DNA from: Certhia americana
Taxonomy: Eukaryota > Chordata > Aves > Passeriformes > Certhiidae
NCBI GenBank assembly: GCA_018697195.1
Contig: CM031878.1
Span: forward strand, 69,749,365 to 69,813,364
Direction of reading: 5' to 3'
DNA length: 64,000 bases
The notes beneath the pieces were generated by a model, which ran no database searches, was not told the DNA's origin, and worked only from the letters and a program-made list of their open reading frames with translations. Made by a program: the position numbers and the translations under genes. Shown here piece by piece: positions 24,148-37,126 of the stretch (its first letter is position 1; each line of letters begins with the position of its first letter).

Positions 24148-27074
24148 CTTAATTTGCAAGAACCTGTGGCATTTTATTTAAGGTCGATACATTTTCAAAA
24201 TCATAGTTATTTTCTTTTATAGTTGTTACTTTGATTCATAAGAACACTGGGAGAACAGAGAATCTACGCACAAATGTCAGGTGGATATTTTAGTAGGGAA
24301 AACACAGCCTTTTTCATCATATCATTACAACTGCACCTTTAAGTCAGTCAGCCAGTCACAGATTTAGTGATTTGTGGTCAGTTGTGCACAGTTCTTGTTC
24401 AAATGTATCTTGAAGTTTTTATTTGTTCTATGAGGAGCTTTTGATGTGGAGCTCAAAGCCTTTCCAAACAAGCCTGTATCAGGAGAAGGGGAGTAAGAAA
24501 GTCCCACAACATGGTGCCTGTTTTTCTTGGTGGCTAAGGACAGAAATGACAGTGATTTATGACACCGCTCTTCTAAAAACCAGTTGAGCCTCAGGACTGC
24601 CAAGTTAGAATAATGTGCACAGAGAAGCTCTCAAAACAATGTAGCGTGTTTTCCTTCTGTGTGAGTCAGAGCTCCACTTGAGAGCCTTCAGCTACTCAAA
24701 AATTTGCCTGCTTTTCTCTTTCAGCAAGTTCAGGCAGTGCTGCCAGCTCCAGAAATTCAATTATGGCTGTTTGATGTTTTACTGAAAACCCAGTTCTTAG
24801 TGGCTTGTGACCATGTGAGAACTTCAGTTTCCATTTAGAGAAGAATGAAGATCCCAGCCATCAAAAGGCAGGATTTAAGGGCAAGTGGGACTAAACACAA
24901 ACAACCATCTCACAAAATGAAGACGGAGAAGGAGGAGGAGGAGGAGGAGGAGGAGGAGGAGAAGAAACGTTCTTTATTGGATGTCAGACAAGCATCTACT
25001 AGAGTCATTCTGCTGTAATTGGTTTTGCCCTGGGAAAAATTCATGTTGGCTTCAAATAGTGCACTGGAAAAACATTGATTTCAAGTTTTGTTTGTAATGA
25101 CAAGAATAGGCTGTAAATGGCACAATGAGATTTTCATCCCTAATTTTATGTTTTAAAGAAGACATCACTTTGGTATTTTTAGTCATTTAATATGAAACTT
25201 TTTCAAGAATTTTCAGAGAAATGCCTTCCATTGGAAAATGAAGTATCTGCAGGATCAAAATCCTCTGCAGGGGACCACATTTTTCTGAAATGAAAGCAAA
25301 CTCAATTGAGAGCTTATAAATAACTATAAAAAGTGATTGTCTTTTCTTTCTTGGTGAAGAAGCCCTCTACGCTTAACTTTTTGTAAGATGTTGTTCAGAG
25401 AAATGAAATCGTTCAAGTCTACCAGTACAGCAGGTTCTTCTGTCCTGGACCTCAAAAATATCAAAGAGAGTGTAATAATATGCCCCCCTCAACTGTGATG
25501 AAGAACTAGGTGAACACTGAAGGCACTAAACTGAAGGCAAAATACTCAGGTGAGCATTTAGAATTTTCTGAAATTAAATACACTTAGGCAAGCTGCATAG
25601 CAGGAGAAATGGGAGAAATACATGATTTTGCAGCTGTTTCTAATATTGCAGCAGTGACAAAGCAAGGCTGTGCCTTGTGGTGTGAAGGCATTGCCTTGAC
25701 GGAAAAACTAGCACCTTTGCATTCCAGGCACCTTCAGCACCTCACAGGTGTGAACACAGTGCTGATGAGCACAGGACTGATCAATTGTTTATAGATAGAT
25801 TGGCTGCTCTCTATTAAGCCAGGGTGACTTGAAGAAGTGACTCAAGTGCAGCTCTTTGGCACATGTCCTTGGTAGATGCCCAGACAAGAGGATGCTGATG
25901 TGTCTCTGCTGACAGCAGGTGCAATTGCAAGTGGTGACAGCCTGCAGAGGGTGACAGCTTCTGACAGGACCTGTGCCAGGTGGGGCTTCTGAGGTGGCAG
26001 GAGAGGTGGGATAGCAGGGTGAGACAGGGAGAGCTTTGCATCCAGATTTTCAGGATGGCCGAGCATGGAGAGAAAGTGGAGAGCAGGGCTAAAATGTGTG
26101 TTGTTTTGAATGAGCAATTACCACATCCTTGGAGGGCTGATCTCAGAGCAGGCCAACAGAGAAGGGGGAAGTTCTTCCCCTTCACATGCTGGGAGCACAG
26201 GAGAAGAGACTGTGACACATCACATTAGGCGCTGCTAAGCTGTGAGTTTTTATTGTTCACCCCTTCAAAAAGAAGTATTTCAAATAATGTCTGTCAGCAG
26301 GAAAAAGGTAAACTGGATTTGTTAAATAAACTCTGACCAGTACTAACAGCAATATTGGCTTGCTGTTGCTCTGTAGTATATACCCCAATAAATCTTTTGT
26401 TTAAATTAAAAACCTGAGGTCTCTATTTGGAGTCAAATGAGGATTTTGAGCAATATCTCTTGTCTAACAGTTGACTGGCAATAAAGGAGTGAATTAGAAT
26501 TAATGAACCAATATTTGCTCCCTCCAAACCAGAGCAAAGTTACCTAGGCAGGCAACAGGGGAAAGATCTGTCATACCACTGAAAGCCTGAGAAACAAAAA
26601 TGAGGAGTCTCCAGTTCTGAGAAGCCATCTTCTCTCTTAAATTTCACAGGTGTTTCAATATAATTTTGTATGTTAGTTTTACATGCATTTCATGTGAAAT
26701 GTGGTTTCATAATGTGGAAAGTCTTAAGGGCTACTAAAATCTAGCACCATCAGACATGTTTATTGATAAATAACCTTGTGCTCATGAAAGCAATGACACC
26801 CTCATTTGGTACCATTTTCAGCATTTTTTGCTGCAACCTCTAGCAAGAAATCACCCCAGTACCTCTCCTGAACCTGCCTTCAACAAAGCCGAACGTCAAG
26901 ATACTGGAAGGAGGTTTGAAAACCAGTGCTTGAGATTAATCAGAACAATTTAAGAGTAAAGAAAAGGTTTTTTCATCTGTATGATGTTTAACAAGATCTT
27001 CCAGAAAAATGCATATCATTCCTGTCTTTTCTTACCTTCTTTCAAATTTTCACAGATTTGATATATCAAATGAG
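24148..27074. other. Non-coding sequence
   Basis: No supported exon. A (GGA)n array lies at 24926-24964. A somewhat GC-richer stretch at about 25660-26220 has short open frames on both strands but no domain, splice context or repeat family that I recognise. Confidence 0.5.
24926..24964 (+). repeat. (GGA)n microsatellite
   Basis: About eleven near-perfect GGA/GAG triplets in a purine-only run. Confidence 0.95.
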
Positions 27075-27270
27075 TCATAAAATCACAGGATAGACCACCT
27101 GGCTGGAAGATCCCTTTTGTGGGAAAGCAACATCAAGGAGATTATCCAGCACCTTTTCCAATCCCATCCAGAGATGGAGACCCCACCATGTCTGCAGGGA
27201 ATTTGTTCCGGTGTTTGTTCTCTCCATGAAAAAAATTATGTCTTATTTCAAGATGAAATGGTTGCCATTC
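27075..27270 (-). mobile_element. Diverged CR1 fragment, antisense orientation
   Basis: AAAATCACAGGATAG, then CCTTTTCCAATCCCATCCAGAGATGGAGACCCCAC-type order and a weak match to the inverted CR1 3' region (accepted position of CAGTGCCTCACC replaced by diverged sequence). Old and partial. Confidence 0.5.
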
Positions 27271-30200
27271 CTTATTAAAATAATTTAAGAAGGATGGAGG
27301 ACACAAGGAAAACCTTTAGATATTTCTTTTCTTTACGTGCTTAAACCATTAAAGTGGTTACCCATTTAAAACTTTAGCTTTATCACATTAAATTTAAAAA
27401 CACTATAAACCTGCAAGTATGTGATAGATAAACAACCCCCCAGAATTCTGACCCTGGAGTTTTCCTCTTGTTTTGTCTCATGCTCTCACAGTGAGAACAT
27501 AAGAAAAGTGACTGCTGGTGGTGTCAGGGGGTGTACAAAGAGTGTAGAGAAGTGTGGGTATGGGTGGCTGAGACTCTTGCAGTTTGCCATTAATAATCTG
27601 TTCCTTTACCAGACATGCCTTTGGTTGATGCCATGATTACAATCTTAGCACCTTAATATGTGACTCCAAATATGCACACATTCTCTGACCTGGTGTTTTC
27701 TTGTGGTTTCTTCTCAGGTGTTTTGACATGTAGGAAACTTCTGCCCCTTCCTTTCAGTCCTTACACTTTTCTCTTGGTCTCAAGTGCACTTAAATGAAAC
27801 CATGCTTTTGCAATTCTCTGTCCTCCAAGTCTTCTCTGCCTTCAGCCTTTTTTCCTACAGCTTCTTCCCATCCCCACCCACAGCTGCTTTCCCCTCTCTC
27901 CACACTCACAGACTGCTGAAATCACTGTGTCCATCGGCTCCCTTTTACCCGCATCTGCCTCAGCTGAAGGTCTGGCACCTGCAGCTCTGCCACACCCATG
28001 GCACCACTTCTCTGTTCTAACCTCTTTGTTTCTAAGAAAAGGCAACTGCAGTCATTTTCTTCTCCAGCTCTGCACCAAGGCTTAGGATGCCCTTTTAATC
28101 TGCAGCCTAAAGCCAATTTAATAATCAGATGCTGCTGGAAGAGGCAGCCCTGCTCCTCTGTCTTCAGCTTCCCCAGTATGTGCCCATCTCTCGAGATGCT
28201 AACTGGTCTGATGATAATGTCTTTGTTCTTCTTTATTTTTAATTCCTCAGGTGATTTTTCCACACCTGATTTATGCTCCCTTTGTACAACAGCTGTGTCT
28301 GATACCAAGGGAGTGGTGGCAGCCTTTGGGGCTGGAAGGTCAGGTGAGCACGAGTTCACCCCTTTTTGTCATACACACTGACTTTGTTGGACTGTGAAAG
28401 GCCTTTCTCAAAGCAAGAAGCAGGAAGATAAATGGCTGGCTGCAGGTTTTTCCAGCAGAAAAGGTCCTCACTTCCTTGGTAGAAATACCAAGACATGGGC
28501 AACCTGGAGGAGGTTGGAGGAGGGAATGGAAACGGAATGAAACTTCTCACTGGCCCCTGTCCAAGAACATTCTACAGTATCTTAGGTTCTGTTTACTGGT
28601 TTGGTGGTTTTTTACTAATTCTTCAAAGCAAAGGAGAAAGGCAGAAAAAATAGTGTAATTTGAGATCATTGCTGATTTTTGAAATATCAGGCTAAAGAAA
28701 GTGGGAGCTGTATTAACCAATTGCTTTTCAAAATAGGAATGTAGATGGAGCTATTAGCAGTTATAATATGATTCAAATTAATAGTTGTACTTTTTAGTGT
28801 ATTTCTATTAGTAAATAAAATTTTTTGACATGGAAAAATGTAGTATTACACAGTGAAGCTACCATACTTTTCTTTTTTTTTTTTTATGTTTTTCAACGTA
28901 CCATACTTTTCCCTTGTTTGTCACAGTTCAAGAGTATGCTCCATTTGGTATAGAATCCTTCTGATTAATCTTAAGTATGATGTTGTGGGCCTTTCAAAGA
29001 AAACCCATTACATTTGTTATTATCTTTTAAAACAGAATTAAGTCAGTTGCCCCAGTCATGGAAAATGTGAGCTTTTCTTGAATGTAAATTAACTGCAGTA
29101 GTAAATAGATCCGTCTCTGTGTGTTTCCTTATGTGGGTTCACATGCTTTTAGCTCTAATTAAGGACACTAATTTTATTTTATAAATTCCATGAGTCAGGA
29201 CATTAAGTGGTTAGCATTAAGATATGCTAGTTAGTATTCTATTTGGAAAAGAAAATTGCATAACTGATCTTTGGCAAACGAAATCTTTATGCTCCCAGTT
29301 GAAATGTTCACAGCCTTTGTTCAGGTAGTATTCTTCACACTGAATAAGTGCTTTTATGATCATTTTCCTAAGTTACCCTATATTATATTCAGCCATTTCC
29401 TGCTCCAAATGCAATGTATGACATTAGATCAGTGACAGCAGTTAACTGTGGGGGAAAAAGTCCCAATTTGGCTGTGTCAGTTTGAGCTGTTGTATTGATG
29501 GGTGTGTAAAACATTCATCCTGAATTTCTGTGGGTTTCACTGAGAAAGCACTGCCACCTTTGGCATCTCTGTGTTAGCCAGCAGAATGACTTTCACTTCT
29601 TTAAGGCCCCCATTTAACCAAAATAGTGAATAAGAATCACTTGGGCATTACCAGCTTCCTTGCCTGGGAATCTGCAGCATATTGTGCAGAAGTAATACCT
29701 CTATGGGTTTATTTAAGGGAGCTACCTCTTCCTTTCATGACACACTCTCAAAGGATGACATCATAGTGAGAAGGGGCACTTTTTTGTAAAGGAAGCAGGA
29801 TTCTTGAAAGGGAAAAACATACTCATTATTCCAAATTGCTCCGAAGGTCAGCAATTGTATTGCTGCAACAGCCAACCTTTCTGCTGAGGCTATCCTGTCT
29901 TACTTCTCAGCAGCAGCTCTCAGCTCTGCAAACTTATTGAAAATCAGGGCAAACTGCAGGAAAGCCAGCAGCCTGCTTATTAGGCTTTCACATGTCTCCT
30001 CATCCTCATTACTCCAAAATTGCTTCAAGATGACTTTAAGGCAAGCTAACTAATGTGGGTTAGGTAGGGGTTATAATTTCTTACTAAAATCCGTTTAGTG
30101 ATGTTATTCTGGGGTTATTTTAATGAGAATTGGGCATAAAATGTGTCTTGGCTGACATTACTGAACTGCATCACACCAAATCACAATTCCTATTTTGGAA

Positions 30201-31327
30201 TGTGCCTTTTGGAGGGCATCCTTCTTTAGTCTTTAGAATTATAGCAATAAAATTGCAGATTTCTTGTTTAATTACCAGTAAACCTATGGATTAAAGATGA
30301 TCTATATGTACACTCTTATTTTGCTGTGTCCATGCATGGTTAAAGTTTAAATTGGTGTTTTTCTGGAACTGCCATCCACCAGATATCTAGTAATCTCTGA
30401 CTTGCACACACCACCCAAATTTTACCCAGCTGCCTTCATAATCATCTGAATGAAGAGAAGCAGAATCTTTTACAAACATTTACATTTTTGGCAGCAGAAT
30501 TACTGCCCTGTAATGCTAGGTTTCACATCTAGGCTGTATTGAGGCAAAATTGGGAAGTAGAGGAAAATATGGAGAAAGTAAATTAACTTTGAAATCTTGT
30601 TTTTTATGGTGAGTTGTGTAAATTATGTTAAAGATGTTTCTGGTATCATTGCAGTGCACAGTTAAGGGTACAAAATAAGGAGAACCAAACCAGTATGACT
30701 GCAAGACATTTTGCAAATGCTACCTCTGCGTCCAATACCACTTCTGTGTTAAGATGATTTAAACCTGCCTGTATCATACTCATAGTTTAGATCCTTCCAG
30801 AGATCTTGTCACGCCACAACTTATCCTTATTTCTTTTTCTCCCTTCCTTTCACAGACAGACAAAACAGCCTTCTCTGCCCCAACATTTGCTGTCTTGATC
30901 TTATTCTTAGCCAGATTTTAGGAGTCTTCTTATGCTGGGATCATATAAACACAAGTCAGTGCTGACCATTAGATTATGAATTATATTTACACTGAGCACA
31001 AAAAAAAATCTCTCACGTCTTTCTCTGGCCAAGCCACTATTCCAGGCTCTCTGCTTTGTGCACAGGCTGAGACAAACGTACAGCAGTGGATGCAAAAATG
31101 AGATAATCACTTATGTCAGGACAGAGAGAAGGGAAGAGACAAGCTTCAATGTCAACCTTATTTAATGACCCTTTCTTCCGATTTCTGAACAAGATTTCTA
31201 AACATTTTTAACCTCCCCAATATTTTATCCTTCTCACTTTGCCCTGGCAGAGGCACATATTTCCTGTCCAGGCTGTGCCATACTTTAGAAATGCTCCGTT
31301 TTTTTGTTGTTTTCAGTTTCACATGGT
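27271..31327. other. Non-coding sequence
   Basis: A/T-rich, with no supported exon or transposon. Short frames near 27784-28381 on both strands lack domain features and splice sites in suitable phase. Confidence 0.5.
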
Positions 31328-31532
31328 CCCCCCACAAAAAAACAAAAAAACCCCCACAACACCAAACCAAACAAAACCAACCAAACAAACAAACAAAACA
31401 AAACAACCCACCACCCCCTAAAAAAAACAAAACAAAAAAACCCCCAAAAACCAAACAAAAACCCAAACAAAAAAAACCCAAACAAAAAAAAACGCCAACC
31501 AAACAAAAAAAAACACCCAAACCAACCCAAAC
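31328..31532 (+). repeat. 205-bp C/A-only tract
   Basis: Except for about two bases (a T near 31420 and a G near 31493) the whole stretch is C and A on the plus strand, in irregular CCAAA, CAAA and CCC units. The open frames across it on both strands are compositional artefacts (Lys/Pro/Asn or Phe/Gly/Trp). Confidence 0.9.
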
Positions 31533-33028
31533 TTTATCTGGCAAACTGAATCTAAGTGGGAGAGCTCAATCAATTGCGGAAAAAACTGGCTGATATCTGG
31601 ATCACAGGGATGAAATTCCAGTGTAAAAGCATGCTGAATAGACAAGGCAGGGAAACAGGTTGTGCCATGCCAAGGTTTTCTTCTGCGCTTACCACGGGGG
31701 AGCCAGGTGTGCTCCAGACAGTTCTGCAAATGAGAAGTTAGGAGTCCTACTGCTTGCTTACTATCCTCAGATAATGTCTAAATTACATTTGAATGGTTAA
31801 TATTAAGGGAGATATTTCATGCACCTCCACACACCTGCCAAAGGAAACACTCCTAAAATAGGAAAAGTATCAGTGAGAGGAACCTCAGCAGGAAAAATCA
31901 GGTTTGCGTGGTCCTTTCCCCTTTCAGTGAGTGGGGTGGCAGAGAACCTGCAAGAGGGACATCTGCAGTCTGTGTCTGCAGACTGTGCAGAGCAGTGTGG
32001 CACACTGCAGACTCTGCAGACTGAGCAGACCAGTGTGGCACACTGCTTTATGTTCTGCTTGTGAGGAGCAGCAAAAAACCAAGGGAAAAGTATGGTACAT
32101 TGAAAAAATATTTCAAATTCTGGGCCCCTGCCTCCAGCACCCAAATGTAAGTAACAGATTCTGTGGGCAGACAAAAATAGAAGCACACTAACAAGCTGGC
32201 AGGAGCATCTCTTGAGCTGCAGTGAATGTCTCAGTACTGCAGTTAGGGCTTTTTATCAAAATTAGTTGTTTTGTTGATTTTTTTTTCCTAAAAGGCTGCT
32301 TTTATTTACAGTATTTATTTATAATATTTGAAATGGATGTAGAACTTGGAACTGAAGCACATCTAAATATTAAACATGATTATCTTCAAGTCTCCATTTT
32401 CAAAATGGCTAAGACACTGCTTTATAGCAAAGCAAGCCAAGGCTATGGAAAATATTTTAGTGACATTGACTCAGAAAAAAGCTTTGAAGGGCACAAAAGG
32501 AATTTTTCTGTTAAATACATGGAGATGCAAATTCATCCCATTACCAGTGCTGTAGGAAATTACCTCAAATACCTATTTTTTATGGTATTTATTGAATAAT
32601 TTTACATTATTTTCATTCAAAGGCATCTATGAAGCATAATATTTTCAAAACAAATAATAGTCTTGGAGTTTGCCATCTCTGGGGGTAGAAGCCAGGATTT
32701 TATGCACTCAGTGCAAACCCTACTAGAACTGACTCTATAGCATCTGTGAAACCCAAAAGTCACACCTAAAAACTTTAGATGCCCAAAGCAGCATTAAGGG
32801 ACTATATGAACATAGCTCTGAAATCCCAAACCCTCCCTCCAGCTAATGACAGCTGGAACTGACAAGACTGTTTTCCTGACTTCTCTCTCTGACCAGCTTG
32901 GTCAGAGGCACCTCATGTTTTTTCCTTATTATTTCCTGGCTCCTGCTTTAACCTTTCATGGACCAGGTCCTAGGAGAAGTATTGCCTCCTCTGAGGTCCA
33001 GCTCAGAGTGTGTCAGTAGCATCCAGCT
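31533..33028. other. Non-coding sequence with a short tandem duplication
   Basis: A 38-bp unit containing CAGTGTGGCACACTGC occurs twice in tandem at 31981-32057. The 125-codon frame at 32222-32599 has no domain or splice support and is not called. Confidence 0.5.
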
Positions 33029-33172
33029 TTTACATGTTCATAAAATGGCTCCTGGGATTATTTCTGATAAATTTCTTTAAAATCCTATAGATACTTAATA
33101 TAAAATACATATAAAATGATAGGTGAAAAATTCCCCTTGCTTTTGATTTCCATCATTTATAGGATTTATGGA
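33029..33172 (+). repeat. Unknown interspersed repeat, copy A
   Basis: About 145 bp that recurs in the same orientation at 36086-36228. Shared blocks include TTACATGTTCATAAA, TACTTAATA and TTCATTTATAGGATTT-like ends, with scattered substitutions and small gaps between. It does not look like CR1. Confidence 0.6.
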
Positions 33173-34800
33173 TTTATAGAGTCTTACTGTTATATGATAG
33201 TTTTTTCTCTAAGAGATTAATAATTCCTTTTTTTTTAATTGCAGACTTGCTAGGTTTCTTAGAGCTGAGTGGATAATACTTTTGTTCACAATGAGGATTG
33301 TTTAAAGGGAATTGTGTGATGACAAGTTTCTTCCTGACAAAAAGGTACTCCCAGGAAGAACTCACCTGGATCACAGAGCAGCAGTGCTTCAGAAATGTGT
33401 TGCTGAATATGTAACACCTTGTGTAATCTGAGTACTTAAAGGCAAAATATAAAGCTTCTGTCCAATATTAGGAAACCTCTGTGCCAGAAATCTTCTGGGA
33501 ATATAGTTCAGCATCTTTTGTCATCTTGTCAAATCATCCAGACAGGGATAGATTTCTAAAACTTGGGAATTATCCTTCCAGAAGCTGCTTCCTGCAGCAA
33601 GGGGGTCCTGGGACACCCTTTTTGAAGCTCATCTAGAGAAACAGATCCTGAGGAAGGAGAACAAGGAGCTGAAAAATCCTTCCTGAAAACATTTTCCTGT
33701 AGAAGCAGAGGCATACCATGATGTGAGATGAATAGATTCATAGAGCAGATACCCTTGTGATTTTACTGAGGTGCGTTCTCACATAAATGCTCTGCAAAGG
33801 GATGTGCAGGCAGCTGAATAATGGTCACATTCACTCAGAGTGAGTGGCAGGCCCGTGTCCCTGGATAGCTCTGGCTACCTGCAAAGGACAAGGCTCTGAG
33901 GGAGGCATGGATGAAAGTTCTTATGTGACAACAGGAGGAGGTGCTTTCCTCCGTGTTTATATTAGTGTATGACATGGCTACTTAGAACAGAGGCTAGACA
34001 GACTTAAGATAATAAAGTAGGTATCTATTATTAAAGGCCTTCAATAGATACACCTTAGGCAGTGCAAAGGCCTTGCAGAGGCTACACCCATGATGGTGGT
34101 GGTCATGAGTTTTTCAGACAGATTAAAGTTTGGTCTATTTGCATAGTGGGGTTAATTCTCCAATTACAGCTTAAGGTAATGAAGTCACATTCTCCCAATT
34201 TGCTCCTCTCTGATTCACTTTCATTTATACTTTTTGGGACCTGAGGCAGAGGGTGTCTTTGGATTTCAGGCCTGGAGGGATTTTTTTTGTCTGACCAAAA
34301 TGTGAAGAGAGCTTACTAACTCTATATGGAGTTCAGAGTTATACACTAATGCTATACAGGATCTGAAAAATACAGAAGCTAAAATCTTAAGGCATCCTGT
34401 AAAGCATGAGAAGCCAGGTGGTGAATGATCTCAAGCCAGACCACTCACAGGGTGCACGTGGATGCACAGAATGACCATCTCTGCACTGTGGTGACCTTGG
34501 AGGCAGCTCTGCATCATCTCTGCAAGCACAGTTTGTCCTGTTACATGCACAAAACTGTGGTCCCACGCCCCACGAGGCTGACCCTGACAACTGCAATGCA
34601 GCTGACAGAGTTAATGTTTAAAAATAAAAGATGCCTCCACGGGAAAATCCTCTTGGGTCAGAAAAAGGAAGATCGTTCTGGTGAGCTTCAAATCTACTGT
34701 CCATAGGAGAAGTCTGAAAGAAATATGAGAGAAGAAGAATTTCCCATATTCTTTCTCTGGTCCATGAAAATATGGAATATCTGAAAACTGTAATTTCCTG
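33173..34800. other. Non-coding sequence
   Basis: No supported exon, RNA or transposon. Confidence 0.5.
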
Positions 34801-34810
34801 TAAAAAGAAA

Positions 34811-34841
<31 letters not shown>

Positions 34842-34847
34842 AAAATC
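34801..34847 (+). repeat. A-rich run with G interruptions
   Basis: Almost pure A broken by a few single G bases. It could be a retroposon tail, but no retroposon body is recognisable upstream. Confidence 0.8.
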
Positions 34848-34919
34848 ACCAACCTAAAATGGTTTGGAGTCTCTATGTGAGAATATACCGATTTATCTGC
34901 TTTTAAGTAGAAACTCTCA

Positions 34920-35287
34920 GAAAGAAAAGAAAAGGAAAGAAAAGGAAAGGAAAGGAAAGGAAAGGAAAGGAAAGGAAAGAAANNNNNNNNNNNNNNNNNN
35001 NNNNNNNNNNNNNNNNNNNNNNNNNNNNNNNNNNNNNNNNNNNNNNNNNNNNNNNNNNNNNNNNNNNNNNNNNNNNNNNNNNAAAGAAAAGAAAAGAAAA
35101 GAAAAGAAAAGAAAAGAAAAGAAAAGAAAAGAAAAGAAAAGAAAAGAAAAGAAAAGAAAAGAAAAGAAAAGAAAAGAAAAGAAAAGAAAAGAAAAGAAAA
35201 GAAAAGAAAAGAAAAGAAAAGAAAAGAAAAGAAAAGAAAAGAAAAGAAAAGAAAAGAAAAGAAAAGAAAAGAAAAGAAAAGAAAAAA
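34920..35287 (+). repeat. (GGAAA)n / (GAAAA)n purine microsatellite containing an assembly gap
   Basis: GGAAA units to the left of the gap change to about 40 GAAAA units on the right, so the array is at least 268 bp plus the gap. It is purine-only on the plus strand. Open frames across it are artefacts. Confidence 0.97.
34983..35082. other. Assembly gap of exactly 100 N
   Basis: The gap sits inside the purine pentamer array. True length is unknown. Confidence 0.99.
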
Positions 35288-36085
35288 AAGAGAAAACACA
35301 AAACAAAAAAACCCTTACATTTTTAAATCAGTCTATCTGACTGACATTCTAAAACTGACTTCATTTTTCTCATGGGAAAGGAAAACAGGTCCTCTCTACT
35401 TTAGTAATGTATTTTCTCCTCAGAATAAAAAGCAGCTAGATCAAGGGCAGCTTTAGGACAGAGAAATAAGCAAAGCTCCCAGGGCAAAAACACCTAGATA
35501 GAAGTTCAGAAGCAGCAAATGTTACTGACTATACCTCCCTCATTGCATGGTCAGATTATTTTCTAAGTAAAGTACACCACTAGCATCCATATCATCCAGT
35601 ATATTTTAAGGTAAGGAATTTGTCTGAAGACCATAAATTGTCATTAGTATTCAGAATGACTTATACAAGTTGTGTTAATTACAGTTAGACAGATAACTGA
35701 CAACCATCAATACTGTAGAAGAGAGAAGCAGAATTTTAGCTCTGATTTTTCGGAGATATGAGAATACCTTGTGGGTTTTTGTTTGTTTGTTTGTTTGTTT
35801 GTTTGTTTATTTGTTTGTTTGTTTTTGTGGGTTTTGGGGTGTGGGGTTTTTTTATACCTTTTGAATGTTAATATTTTGCTGAAGAGTATTTCAGGCAAGT
35901 CTGTAGGGTGGCTGCTGTATTCAGCCAGGCAGGATCCACTGCAAAGCTGCAGGGTTGAAATTATAGCCTTGCTTTAAAAGTTGACAGCACTGTGAGCTAA
36001 TTGCTTCTTGCACACAAATAGGATTTTCACCTGAGTTTGTGGGGCTTTTTTTGTGCAAAATTCTAAGTCTGAAAAATGCAGATTA
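35288..36085. other. Non-coding sequence
   Basis: Holds a (GTTT)n array at 35777-35826 and nothing else recognised. Confidence 0.5.
35777..35826 (+). repeat. (GTTT)n microsatellite
   Basis: About twelve tetramer copies with one GTTTATTT interruption. Confidence 0.95.
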
Positions 36086-36228
36086 TTACATGTTCATAAA
36101 GTGGCTCTTGGAATTATTTCTGGTTCATTTTTCAAAAAATCCAATAGTTACTTAATACAAAATGCATATAAAGTGATAGGAGCAAACCTCCTCTTCCTTG
36201 GGAGTTCCTTCATTTATAGGATTTCTCG
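36086..36228 (+). repeat. Unknown interspersed repeat, copy B
   Basis: Partner of 33029-33172, same orientation, about 3 kb away. Similarity stops abruptly on both sides, so it is either two insertions of one family or an old local duplication. Confidence 0.6.
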
Positions 36229-37083
36229 ACGTGTGTTCATCATTCCTTTGATAGTCCCTGATCATTTAGGTTTAGAAATACAAGTGCAGAAGAATGGAAA
36301 AAAATTATTATTCTAACTACCTCTAACTGCTGAGAGAAATTGTTCAAGTTCCTTCATAACTAGATGAAGGCATCTGTTTCACAGAAGTTGTCTAATTTTC
36401 TTCATTTATTAATAAAGCTATAACTGTCTATTATGTCCTATACAGCAGGGCAAAATACTGACATCAGGCTTAAAAATAGCAATAATTAAATTAATGTGTA
36501 CTGTTGTGTATTCCCTGTTTATCTTATGGGAAGTATATTACAGTTCATCTTTCACTGATACAAAAAAGCATAATATAAAACCCATATATTGAAATTTTCA
36601 TCTGCCAATATTGTTTTGGTGTGGATTTATTCCTGATAAGATAAAAAGTTTTCAATTGGATGTCAGCTATATTGGTGCCTCTAAAAGATTTAGCATTTTT
36701 GGTTATGCCAGTATGAGTACACATTTAAGGTATTTGCTGTGGAGAAGGGTTGCAGTTCTGGTGTCTGTTGTATCTGCACACCCTGTTTTGAAAGAAGAGT
36801 GTACACAGAGGAAGAAAACCAGCTGGTGAGGTGCACATTTCAAACTATTGCATAGATTCCAGTGGTGCAAATATATTGAATTTTCACAGATTCTCATATC
36901 CAGATCTTCACAGGAGGTATCCCAGAAAGCTGATAACCTCTTTAGCAAATTCAGTGAGTAATTCAAGCTTTTAGGATAAAAGGATTTTGACTCTTTTTAT
37001 GCATAAATCATTTATGTAGGTGAATTAAAAAATATTTTATGTGCACATTTACCCATTAAAGAGGAGTTTGCATTTTAAACATT

Positions 37084-37126
37084 CCACAGTGCATTAAGTA
37101 AAATGTTTTTACTTAATGCACTGTGG
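37084..37126. repeat. Perfect 20-bp inverted repeat with 3-base loop
   Basis: Left arm 37084-37103 (CCACAGTGCATTAAGTAAAA) is exactly complementary to 37107-37126, with TGT between. Similarity does not extend into the flanks. The stem is too short and the loop too tight for a normal microRNA precursor. Confidence 0.95.

Noticed and set aside
31158..31729. Phe/Gly/Trp-rich and Lys/Pro-rich frames
   Set aside because: Compositional artefact of the C/A tract.
32222..32599. 125-codon plus-strand frame
   Set aside because: No recognisable domain, no splice sites in phase, and A/T-rich codon use like the flanking non-coding DNA.
34694..35340. Frames of repeated Lys-Glu or Phe-Leu-Ser
   Set aside because: Translation of the purine microsatellite and an N gap.
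37084..37126. Hairpin as a microRNA precursor
   Set aside because: A 20-bp stem with a 3-base loop is too short and the loop too tight for normal processing; flanks do not extend the stem.
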